From Winogradskyella psychrotolerans RS-3 (GTDB taxonomy: Bacteria > Bacteroidota > Bacteroidia > Flavobacteriales > Flavobacteriaceae), in NCBI RefSeq assembly GCF_000427335.1, contig NZ_ATMR01000081.1:29906-93905 (forward strand): a stretch of 64,000 nt of DNA, in the 5' to 3' direction. Every line of letters begins with the position of its first letter. Position 1 is the stretch's first letter. A program made the translations under genes and the position numbers. The notes under the pieces are model-generated. The model searched no databases and was not told the DNA's origin. It saw nothing but the letters and a program-made list of their open reading frames with translations. Below are positions 45,635 to 53,535 of the stretch, in pieces.

Positions 45635-46601
45635 TAAAGGAGAAATTTCAAAATTTATAGAAAAGTATTATTTACACTTTAATGCAGCAGCTTTAGTTGA
45701 TGCAGCAAAGGGTTACGAAGATCAGTTAAATTCTGGCGCAAAGATGTTGGTGTCTTTAGCTGGTGCTATGAGTACTGCAGAATTAGGTAAGATTTTTGCC
45801 GAAATGATTCGTCAAGATAAGGTGCAAATTGTGTCTTGTACAGGAGCGAATTTAGAAGAAGATATCATGAATTTAGTGGCGCATAGCCATTATAAACGTG
45901 TACCAAACTACAGAGATTTAACACCTCAAGATGAATGGGATTTATTGGAAAAAGGACTAAATCGCGTCACTGACACTTGTATTCCTGAAGAGGAAGCATT
46001 TAGACGTATTCAAGAACATATTGTTAAGATTTGGAAAGATGCTGAAGCTAAAGGTGAACGTTACCTTCCGCATGAATATATGTACAAATTGTTATTATCT
46101 GGTGTTTTAGAAGAGCATTACGAAATAGATCTTAAGGATTCTTGGATGTATGCAGCAGCTGAAAAAAATCTACCAATTATTTGCCCAGGTTGGGAAGATA
46201 GTACTATGGGTAATATTTTTGCAAGCTACGTGCTTAAAGGTGAATTGAAAGCTAGTACCATGAAATCTGGTATTGAATACATGACATTTTTAGCAGATTG
46301 GTATACAAATAATTCGCAAAATGGCATCGGTTTCTTCCAAATTGGTGGAGGTATTGCTGGTGATTTTCCTATTTGTGTAGTACCAATGTTATATCAAGAT
46401 ATGGAACGTCCGGAAACACCTTTCTGGAGCTATTTCTGTCAAATTAGCGATAGTACAACCAGTTACGGGTCGTACTCTGGAGCTGTGCCAAATGAGAAAA
46501 TTACTTGGGGTAAGTTAGATATTAATACACCAAAATTTATCATTGAGAGTGATGCTACTATTGTTGCACCTTTAATTTTTGCTTATCTTTTAGATATGTA
46601 A
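45624..46601 (+). CDS. Deoxyhypusine synthase-like enzyme
   Basis: 325 residues from ATG 45624. In-frame TTG 45549 and ATG 45555 would give a longer N-terminus, but the family starts close to KGEISKFIEKYYLHFNAAAL, and 45624 overlaps the restored agmatinase stop by 11 bp, as expected in an operon. The hallmarks are AGAMSTAELG, SCTGANLEEDIMNLVAH, NLPIICPGWEDSTMG and GGGIAGDFPICVVPM. Bacteria have no eIF5A, so the protein is thought to act on polyamines, for example as a homospermidine synthase; this is inferred from family knowledge and from the putrescine-forming genes upstream. Confidence 0.9.
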   Translation: MTTNKGEISKFIEKYYLHFNAAALVDAAKGYEDQLNSGAKMLVSLAGAMSTAELGKIFAEMIRQDKVQIVSCTGANLEEDIMNLVAHSHYKRVPNYRDLTPQDEWDLLEKGLNRVTDTCIPEEEAFRRIQEHIVKIWKDAEAKGERYLPHEYMYKLLLSGVLEEHYEIDLKDSWMYAAAEKNLPIICPGWEDSTMGNIFASYVLKGELKASTMKSGIEYMTFLADWYTNNSQNGIGFFQIGGGIAGDFPICVVPMLYQDMERPETPFWSYFCQISDSTTSYGSYSGAVPNEKITWGKLDINTPKFIIESDATIVAPLIFAYLLDM

Positions 46602-46662
46602 TGGAAGAGCATAGAATTGATAATATAGAATTAAGTTTTTAACGGTTGGTGATTTTGAAGAA

Positions 46663-48132
46663 TTGAAATCAGCAACCTTAGAAGCGTATGGTGGTGTTCT
46701 GAATTCGTATTGGAAAAAGGACCATATTGCACGTTTGACCTCTATTTTTTCTGAAGGTCAAGTAGTCATTCGCATCGACGGTCAATTGGCAGGTTGTGCT
46801 TTGTCTTTAATTGTGGATTACGATAAAATTGACGATAACCATACTTACGCGGACATTATAGAAGGGGATAAATTCAAAAATCACGATCCAGATGGAGATG
46901 TGCTTTATGGAATTGATGTTTTTATAAAACCAGAATTTAGAGGCTTACGTTTAGGCCGTCGTTTATATGATTACCGTAAGGAATTATGTGAAAATCTAAA
47001 TCTAAAAGGGATTGTATTTGGTGGTAGAATGCCAAATTACTACAAATATAAAGATCAATATTCACCAAAAGAATACATTCAGAAAGTTAAACATAAGGAA
47101 ATTCATGATCCGGTTTTAAACTTTCAGACGTCTAATGATTTCCATCCCATTCGGATTATAAAAGGGTATTTAGAAGGAGATACAGCTTCTAGTGAGTATG
47201 CGGTGCTAATGGAATGGGATAATATTTATTATACTAAACCCAACAAAAAAGCGAGTAGCGTAAAGACAGTAGTGCGTTTGGGTTTAATTCAGTGGCAAAT
47301 GCGTCCGTATAATGGTTTAGACGATTTAATGCAACAAGTAGAATACTTTGTAGATAGTGTTTCTGCTTATCGTTCGGATTTTGCGGTGTTTCCTGAGTTT
47401 TTCAATGCACCATTGATGGCCAAGTATAATCATATGCACGAGCCACAAGCGATTAGAGAACTAGCAAGTTATACGCAGACTATTGTAGAGAGAATGCAGC
47501 AGTTATCAATTTCTTACAATATCAATATCATTACAGGCAGTATGCCAGAGGTTGTTAATGATGTGCTTTATAATGTGGGTTATTTATGTCGTAGAGATGG
47601 AAGTTTAGAGCGTTATGAGAAAATTCATGTCACTCCAGATGAAGCTAAAGTTTGGGGAATGCAAAGAGGTAATCAGTTAAAAACCTTTGAAACCGATGCC
47701 GGAAAAATTGGTGTTTTAATTTGCTATGATTCTGAATTTCCTGAATTATCAAGATTATTAGCAGATGAAGGTATGGATATTTTATTCGTTCCGTTTTTAA
47801 CAGATACCCAAAATGGTTATTCTAGAGTACGTTTGTGTGCGCAAGCAAGAGCTATAGAAAACGAATGTTATGTTGCTATTGCCGGTAGTGTTGGTAACTT
47901 GCCAAATGTAAATAATATGGATATTCAGTATGCGCAATCGGCTGTGTTTACGCCTTGTGACTTTTCATTCCCTAGTAATGGTATAAAAGCAGAAACGACA
48001 CCAAACACAGAAATGATATTAGTTGCTGATGTAGATTTGGGATTATTAAGAGAATTACATTCCTTTGGAGCGGTGAAAAATTTAAAAGATCGTAGAAAAG
48101 ATTTTTATGATGTTATTCGAGTAAACAAATAA
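46663..48132 (+). CDS. GNAT acetyltransferase - carbon-nitrogen hydrolase fusion, N-terminus frameshifted
   Basis: 489 residues as an open frame (TTG start). The true start is probably ATG 46601, which overlaps the previous stop (TAATG). That frame ends after 13 codons at a T5 run (46636-46640). One more T there joins MEEHRIDNIELSF to LTVGDFEELKSATLEAYGG, the expected N-terminus. Residues ~1-170 are a GNAT domain (FIKPEFRGLRLGRRLYDYR). Residues ~205-489 are a nitrilase-type amidase with Glu in FAVFPEFFNAP, Lys in YEKIHVTPDE and Cys in VLICYDSEFPE. It is last in the polyamine cluster and may act on acetylated or carbamoylated polyamines; unproven. Confidence 0.88.
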   Translation: MKSATLEAYGGVLNSYWKKDHIARLTSIFSEGQVVIRIDGQLAGCALSLIVDYDKIDDNHTYADIIEGDKFKNHDPDGDVLYGIDVFIKPEFRGLRLGRRLYDYRKELCENLNLKGIVFGGRMPNYYKYKDQYSPKEYIQKVKHKEIHDPVLNFQTSNDFHPIRIIKGYLEGDTASSEYAVLMEWDNIYYTKPNKKASSVKTVVRLGLIQWQMRPYNGLDDLMQQVEYFVDSVSAYRSDFAVFPEFFNAPLMAKYNHMHEPQAIRELASYTQTIVERMQQLSISYNINIITGSMPEVVNDVLYNVGYLCRRDGSLERYEKIHVTPDEAKVWGMQRGNQLKTFETDAGKIGVLICYDSEFPELSRLLADEGMDILFVPFLTDTQNGYSRVRLCAQARAIENECYVAIAGSVGNLPNVNNMDIQYAQSAVFTPCDFSFPSNGIKAETTPNTEMILVADVDLGLLRELHSFGAVKNLKDRRKDFYDVIRVNK

Positions 48133-48266
48133 GTATTATATTTAAAAAAAAATTAGCCTCAGAAATAGTATTACAAATGAAATAGCCGCTGCTAAAAGTT
48201 TATCACGGAGAATTAATTTTGAAATAACTATAACATCTGACATATAGAAAAAATAGAATTTACCTA

Positions 48267-48593
48267 ATGAAACCAAAAGACGCACATTTAAAACGAGTTA
48301 TAGTTGATTTTAAAAAATTGACACCAGAAATTTTATCTCTTCTGGTTGAAAAATATCCTGATGGATATGACGACGATAATGTTATCTCGTTTAAAAATGC
48401 AAAAAACGAAACAGTCGAAGCCGTAGAGGTCACTACAGAAGATACCAAGTATTTGGTAAAAGTGAGTACGAAGTTAGAGCAAACCATGGAAAATTACGAC
48501 GAAGACGATTATGAAGACTTCGAAGATGACGATCCAGATGCTGTTGTAGATCCAGATTTAGAGCCTGGAGCAGAGGACGAAGATTTCGATTAA
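48267..48593 (+). CDS. Small acidic conserved protein
   Basis: 108 residues. Residues 1-75 are mixed alpha/beta (KLTPEILSLLVEKYPDGYDD), and residues ~76-108 are almost all Asp/Glu (YDEDDYEDFEDDDPDAV). No signal peptide. Similar short acidic proteins are common in Bacteroidota and are sometimes labelled DNA primase without support. Function unknown. It is separated from the polyamine cluster by 134 bp. Confidence 0.75.
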   Translation: MKPKDAHLKRVIVDFKKLTPEILSLLVEKYPDGYDDDNVISFKNAKNETVEAVEVTTEDTKYLVKVSTKLEQTMENYDEDDYEDFEDDDPDAVVDPDLEPGAEDEDFD

Positions 48594-48714
48594 AGTTTAG
48601 TTTAGTTGAAACTAATTTTGTAATTTACTATAAGATTTCAACTTAACTTTTTGGTCTACTAAAAGTTAAGTTGAACTTTAAATTAAAATTGTATAAATTT
48701 TAAATGGTTGAATT

Positions 48715-49128
48715 ATGGAATCATCATTTCACATGTCATTACCATGTTTAAGTGTAGAAGACACAAAAAACTTTTATACTAACAATATTGGCGCTTCTAT
48801 AGGAAGAACTAGTGAGAACTGGTTGGATATAAATTTATTTAATCATCAGCTCACTTTTATTCAAGCCGAAAAATTCAATTTCAATAGTCCAAATTATGTG
48901 TTTGAAGGTAAGTTATTACCCTCATTTCATTTTGGTGTTATTATTGATGTTGAAAAATGGGGAGAACTCTATGCTAAACTGAATCATTTGAATTTAAAAG
49001 TGGTCACTCAAACTACGTTTTTAAAAGATAAGGAGGGTGAACATTTATCATTCTTCATCAAAGATTCAAATGATTACATGTTAGAATTTAAGAGTTTTAA
49101 AGACTCCAAAGACATATTTAAAATATAA
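48715..49128 (+). CDS. VOC-superfamily (glyoxalase-like) protein
   Basis: 137 residues with the paired beta-alpha-beta-beta-beta pattern of the vicinal-oxygen-chelate fold. The N-terminal half begins SFHMSLPCLSVEDTKNFYTNNIG, and FHFGVIIDVEKWGELYAKL starts the second module. FFIKDSNDYMLEFKSF near the end holds the likely metal Glu. Substrate unknown; antibiotic resistance and dioxygenase members share this fold. Confidence 0.8.
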   Translation: MESSFHMSLPCLSVEDTKNFYTNNIGASIGRTSENWLDINLFNHQLTFIQAEKFNFNSPNYVFEGKLLPSFHFGVIIDVEKWGELYAKLNHLNLKVVTQTTFLKDKEGEHLSFFIKDSNDYMLEFKSFKDSKDIFKI

Positions 49129-49185
49129 TTGCTACTATTTATTTAGTACGATACAGAAAAATAAACGTCACTTATATCCACGTAA

Positions 49186-49285
49186 TTATAACCAAGAGGT
49201 TGTAATCTAAAAGCATTTGGGCTTGAGGTGGCAAATTCCCAAAACCACAATCTATATTTAAAACATGCTGATAACAATTCAGCAT
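49186..49285 (+). promoter_or_regulatory. Three-hairpin leader before the 49300 gene
   Basis: Three inverted repeats follow each other: TTATAACC/GGTTGTAA (49186-49205, 4-nt loop, one G-T pair), TTTGGG/CCCAAA (49216-49243) and ATGCTGA/TCAGCAT (49265-49285, 7-nt loop). The last ends 14 bp before the start codon at 49300. It may be a structured 5' leader. No known riboswitch is recognised. Confidence 0.35.
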
Positions 49286-49299
49286 AAAAATTAAACGCA

Positions 49300-49671
49300 A
49301 TGAATACAAAAAAAATTACAGTATTTGTGCTTCTGGTAATGGTGTTAAGCGCAAATGCATTTTCAATATCACATGAAAATATTCAGGAAAAGATAAAAGT
49401 AACAACTACTGGTACTTTTGATGGTTATGATCCCGATGATGGGTATGCTTTTTTAATTAATGAGGATGCAGACGATGAGGATAGTGAAGAAACAGTATAT
49501 TTTTCTGAAATTACAGCAGAAGCTCTTAAGGCTATAAATCTTAAATCAAAGGATATGGTTGGTAAGCGTTTTGAAATCACTTACGAAATTACTGAGTTTG
49601 AAGAAGTAGATGAAAATGGATACACAGAAGTCTATGAAACTTATAAAATAGTTCAAATAAAGAAGTTGTAG
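49300..49671 (+). CDS. Small exported protein of unknown function
   Basis: 123 residues. A cleavable signal peptide (ITVFVLLVMVLSANAFS) precedes a 95-residue acidic domain with KVTTTGTFDGYDPDDGYAFL and VGKRFEITYEI, a pattern suggesting a small beta-barrel. No family recognised. It is probably periplasmic. A strong terminator follows 22 bp after its stop. Confidence 0.75.
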   Translation: MNTKKITVFVLLVMVLSANAFSISHENIQEKIKVTTTGTFDGYDPDDGYAFLINEDADDEDSEETVYFSEITAEALKAINLKSKDMVGKRFEITYEITEFEEVDENGYTEVYETYKIVQIKKL

Positions 49672-49693
49672 TTACAACTTAATTCATAAAATT

Positions 49694-49724
49694 AGACTGC
49701 TAGGAAACTAGCGGTCTTTTTTTT
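49694..49724 (+). terminator. Rho-independent terminator
   Basis: AGACTGCTAG and CTAGCGGTCT pair over 10 bp (one G-T) with a GAAA tetraloop, followed by eight T including the last base of the stem. It ends transcription from 49300. The stop codon and the last codons of the convergent minus-strand gene lie inside it. Confidence 0.88.
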
Positions 49725-51091
49725 ATAAAAATCTCCCAGGTGAAAAAGGATAAAACAATTGCATATTCTAAAGCAATTATCCAAAGGTTTTCGGAATAGG
49801 TACTATTAGAATATGCTAAATAACTTAATGCAATCACTAAGGACCAAACCAGTGGAAACTTGTAATTTGTAAACACACTAAGTATAACTAATGTGGCAAT
49901 ATACCATGGATGCACCGTTGTGCTTAAAAATAAATAGAACGTTAGCGCTAACAACATTGACGCTGCTAATCTAGGTAAGCTATTGTTTTGTTTTAGGAAT
50001 GAAAACCCGAGAATTATAGCTACGGAAATGATAGGTAGAACTTTACCTATTATAGCAATTTCATTATAACCGGTTAGTGCATATCCAATAGCTCTTGCGA
50101 CATAATATATGCTGGCATTAAATTCAAAATTACCAAACCATAGTCCAACTGTTTTAGAGTAGTTTGTTACAAATTCCATGGAAAAGAATGGTAAGAACAA
50201 TAATAATGTGGTTGCAATAACAATGGAGTAAAACGCAATTAATTTTAAGAGACCTAATCTCTCAGTTTGACCATTCAACTTATTGGAGTTGAACCATCCA
50301 AAAAATAAAGGTAACAACATTAGTGGGATTAATTTTACAGAAATAGAACAGGCCAACACTACAGCAGCCCATTTCCATTTACGAGCGTGTAATAAGTACA
50401 ATGCCCATATTATGAAGAATATCATGACACCTTCAAAATGTAGATTGCCTGTAAGCTCAATTATAATAAACGGATTTAAAATATACCAATAAATTCTATT
50501 TGACGGTAGTTTTAAGCGTTCTAGAAGTTTCTTCCCAAAGTATAGTGTTCCAATGTCTGCGGCTATAATAACTAGCCTTAAACCAATTACAGAGCTTAAA
50601 ATACTTTGACCAGGAAATAGATTAGCAATAACAAAACACAATTGATTTAAAGGAGGGTAATTAGAAAAATGAGAGGAGCTTAAGCTTCCCATGCCATTGT
50701 ACAATTCCTGAGCCTGATCTACGGGGAATTTTCCACTATTAATAAAAGAATCTGGAGTGTAGAGATAAGGGTTAAAGCCTTCAAGAATTAAGCGGCCATC
50801 CCAAATAAAGCGATAGAAATCTTGAGATAAATTCGGAATTGAAAAAAGGAGTAATACCCTAAAAGCAATAGAAAAGATAACTAATAGTCTAAAGCCTGTG
50901 CTGAGCGAAGTCGAAGTATTAAACCCGGAAGTCTTAATGATTTTATAAGCAAATACAAATAATGCGATATATAAAAGCAGTAGTTGAGTCGTTTCAATGC
51001 GTGTTATATGGTAAGCAAACCATAAATAAACAATACAACTAGCAATGAAAAATAGAAATGGAATTTTGTGATATTTCCAAAGCGCAATCAC
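49700..51091 (-). CDS. GT-C-type (polyprenyl-phosphate sugar) glycosyltransferase
   Basis: 463 residues with about 11 membrane helices. The first loop has SIPNLSQDFYRFIWDGRLI followed by GFNPYLYTP, the Asp-containing motif of membrane mannosyltransferases (GT87/GT39-like). They use polyprenyl-phosphate sugars on the outer face of the inner membrane. Residues ~58-65 (TSTSLSTG) are encoded by a dispersed repeat at 50896-50918. The gene overlaps the GT2 gene upstream by 4 bp. A polyprenyl-phosphate sugar synthase gene lies two genes upstream in the same operon. Confidence 0.85.
   Translation of the reverse strand: MIALWKYHKIPFLFFIASCIVYLWFAYHITRIETTQLLLLYIALFVFAYKIIKTSGFNTSTSLSTGFRLLVIFSIAFRVLLLFSIPNLSQDFYRFIWDGRLILEGFNPYLYTPDSFINSGKFPVDQAQELYNGMGSLSSSHFSNYPPLNQLCFVIANLFPGQSILSSVIGLRLVIIAADIGTLYFGKKLLERLKLPSNRIYWYILNPFIIIELTGNLHFEGVMIFFIIWALYLLHARKWKWAAVVLACSISVKLIPLMLLPLFFGWFNSNKLNGQTERLGLLKLIAFYSIVIATTLLLFLPFFSMEFVTNYSKTVGLWFGNFEFNASIYYVARAIGYALTGYNEIAIIGKVLPIISVAIILGFSFLKQNNSLPRLAASMLLALTFYLFLSTTVHPWYIATLVILSVFTNYKFPLVWSLVIALSYLAYSNSTYSENLWIIALEYAIVLSFFTWEIFIKKRPLVS
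50896..50918. repeat. Dispersed repeat unit inside the GT-C gene
   Basis: Plus-strand CTGAGCGAAGTCGAAGTA (50901-50918) matches the copy at 38313-38330 in 15 of 18 positions, with CTGTG before it. Read in the gene's direction it encodes TSTSLSTG, a run poor in the hydrophobic residues found on both sides. Confidence 0.7.
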
Positions 51092-52577
51092 GCCTTAGAG
51101 CTAAGTGATTTAAAAAACACATATCCAAAGCCAATAAATAGCATTAAATGAAAAGGAAATAATCCAAAATCACCACCTTGGTCTCCAACAACAAAAGCGC
51201 TATACATACCAAAAGCAAAATAAAGCATTAATATACCTTCAATAATAACATGAGGAGATACTTTTTTTATGATGTATTTATTGCCTTTCCATGAATCTCT
51301 AATGGTACTAATATTGAACTTTGGAGTCCGTACAAACTCACTTCGTTTTCCAATGTGCCCTTCAATTACAGCAATAGAATTATGAAGCGAAAAGCCCATA
51401 GCTATTGAAAAAAGGTAAAAAACATACCTACATAATTAAAGAATTTTTTGAAGCCACTACCATAAATACTACGGTACATAAACCAGTAACATACAAAGAA
51501 AATAATGGTACTCATTACAAAGAAACTCATCACATAAAAGTAGTTTCTTAAATGTTCATATTCGTTCTTTATATACAACATCGGAATACTCAAAATAGCA
51601 ACCGTAAATATACTTAAGAACATTGTACTGTTTAATAAATGAAGTAAACCATGAACTTTAGTTTTTGTCGAAATATTATCAGATTTTAAAACGCGCCAAA
51701 GCATTTTTCTAAAGTTTTCTGCACCACCTTTATTCCAACGGAATTGTTGAGAACGTGCTGCGCTAATCACCACAGGTAATTCTGCTGGAGTTTCAACATC
51801 TTCAAGATATTTAAATTCCCAGTTTCTTAATTGTGCTCTATAACTTAAATCTAAATCTTCGGTAAGTGTATCTCCTTCCCAATTACCAGCATCAATAATG
51901 CAAGTTTTTCTCCAAACGCCAGCTGTACCATTAAAATTAATAAAGTGCCCTTTACTATTTCGTCCGACTTGCTCTAAAGTAAAATGTGCATCTAAAGCAA
52001 ACGCTTGAATTTTAGTTAGTAAAGAATAATCGCGATTAATATGACCCCAACGTGTCTGAACAACTCCTATTTTTTCATTTTTAAAATAAGGGATGGTACG
52101 TTTTAGCCAGTTAGGTTGCGGTAGAAAATCGGCATCAAAAATGGCAATATATTCACCTTTTGCAATTTTTAAGCCTTCTTTAAGCGCACCAGCCTTAAAA
52201 CCACTTCGGTCTGTCCTTGTAATATGTGTGATGTCTAAACCTGTTTTAGCCAATTGTTCTACATGTGCTTTTGTTGTTGCAACTGTTTCATCTGTAGAAT
52301 CATCTAAAACCTGAATTTCTAATTTGTCTTTAGGATATTCTAAAAGCGCAATATTGTTTAACAGGCGCTCCATTACATACATCTCGTTAAATACAGGAAG
52401 TTGAATGGTAACTACAGGAATTTCTTCAGAATTTGAAAAATCAAAGGTTTCACAATCTTCCCTCTTCTTTTTTGAAGATAAATAATTGTAAAGTAGATTG
52501 AGTTGCGCCAAAGCATACATGAATATTAGTACAATGGCAATGGTGTAAATGACAATAATAATCGATTCGAGAATCAT
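51088..52577 (-). pseudogene. Processive GT2 (cellulose-synthase-like) glycosyltransferase, frameshifted near its end
   Basis: Frame one (52577 to 51402) gives 391 residues: a membrane helix, then the GT2 domain with TIQLPVFNEM, IQVLDDSTDET, AIFDADFLP, TEDLDLSYRAQ and QQFRWNKGGAEN (Q..RW motif), and helices. It stops right after FFTFFQ. The -1 frame continues SIAMGFSLHNSIAVIEGH and RSEFVRTPKFN to 51088. One extra T in the run complementary to 51408-51413 restores FFTFFSIAMGFSLHN, the usual sequence. The whole protein would be about 496 residues, normal for the family. It should polymerise or add sugars at the membrane. Confidence 0.88.
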
Positions 52578-53266
52578 TTTTTAAAACTATATTTAAAAAT
52601 CCAACCTAGGATTTTTATGCCTGCAAAGATAGCACCTTTTATCGTACCTGAAACTTTTGAGACACCTATTCTGTTTCTATAATTAACAGGAATTTCCCTA
52701 TAGCTTAATTTTTGCTTTAATACTTTGAGCTGCATTTCTACCGTCCAACCATAGGTTTTGTCTTCCATGTTTAAACCTAAAAGCGTATTGTATTTAATAG
52801 CTCTAAACGGACCTAAGTCTGTAAAAGTTGAACGGAAAAACAGTGACATAAGGCTCGTTGCTAGCCAGTTACCGAAAATTTGAGGCGAGGTCATAGAGCC
52901 TTCTTCTCGTAAGTCTTTGTCGCGAGCACCAATGACAAAATCAACATTATCTTCTAAAATAGGTTGAACGATTTTTGTTAATTCTTCAGGATAATCACTA
53001 TAATCTCCATCTAAGAAAACAATTATATCTGGTTTTATTTTAAGTTTAGAAACATAATCCATGCCTTTTAAGCAGGCATAACCATAGCCTTTTCTGTTTT
53101 CAATTAAAACCGTTGCACCAGCATTTTTGGCATTAATTTCTGTGTTATCCGTTGAGTTATTACTCACCACAATAATTTCACTGACAATTGAAGGTATGTC
53201 TCTAACCACAAGAGGAATAGACTCTTCTTCGTTATAAGCAGGAATAATAACTATTATATTGGGCAT
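52574..53266 (-). CDS. GT2 polyprenyl-phosphate sugar synthase (dolichol-phosphate-mannose-synthase-like)
   Basis: 230 residues from ATG 53266; the in-frame TTG at 53287 lies in the promoter and is not used here. Motifs are IIVIIPAYNEEES, EIIVVSNNSTDNT, NRKGYGYACLKGMDY and IVFLDGDYSDYPEE. KTYGWTVEMQLKVLK and IPVNYRNRIGVSKVSGT are typical of the dolichol-phosphate-sugar branch. It would charge a polyprenyl carrier for the GT-C enzyme in the same operon. It overlaps the next gene by 4 bp. Confidence 0.88.
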   Translation of the reverse strand: MPNIIVIIPAYNEEESIPLVVRDIPSIVSEIIVVSNNSTDNTEINAKNAGATVLIENRKGYGYACLKGMDYVSKLKIKPDIIVFLDGDYSDYPEELTKIVQPILEDNVDFVIGARDKDLREEGSMTSPQIFGNWLATSLMSLFFRSTFTDLGPFRAIKYNTLLGLNMEDKTYGWTVEMQLKVLKQKLSYREIPVNYRNRIGVSKVSGTIKGAIFAGIKILGWIFKYSFKK

Positions 53267-53284
53267 TGAGTTGGTTTGAAGGTG

Positions 53285-53318
53285 CAAAAGTAAGAATTAA
53301 ATCGCGCACAGCCGCAAA
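53285..53318 (-). promoter_or_regulatory. Promoter of the glycosyltransferase operon
   Basis: On the minus strand, TTTG (complement of 53315-53318) and TACTTTTG (complement of 53285-53292) are separated by 22 bp. The -7 box is exact; the spacing is at the long end of what is accepted. Start of transcription would be near 53279, 13 nt before the GT2 start. Confidence 0.6.
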
Positions 53319-53535
53319 ACTGTAGAGCTGCAGTGATACAATACAATTCTTTTAATATTTTTTATGACAAAAACGATTCGAAATTTTTAATAAAATTTAA
53401 TGTTTATCTTTTTATCCGAGTTTCTCTATGTAAACTCCATGAATCTTTAAATATTTTTACAATAATTAGAATCCATGGAGTAGGTAAAACTATATCAACT
53501 TTTACTTATTTTTTTATTGAGACTGCAACTGAGAA

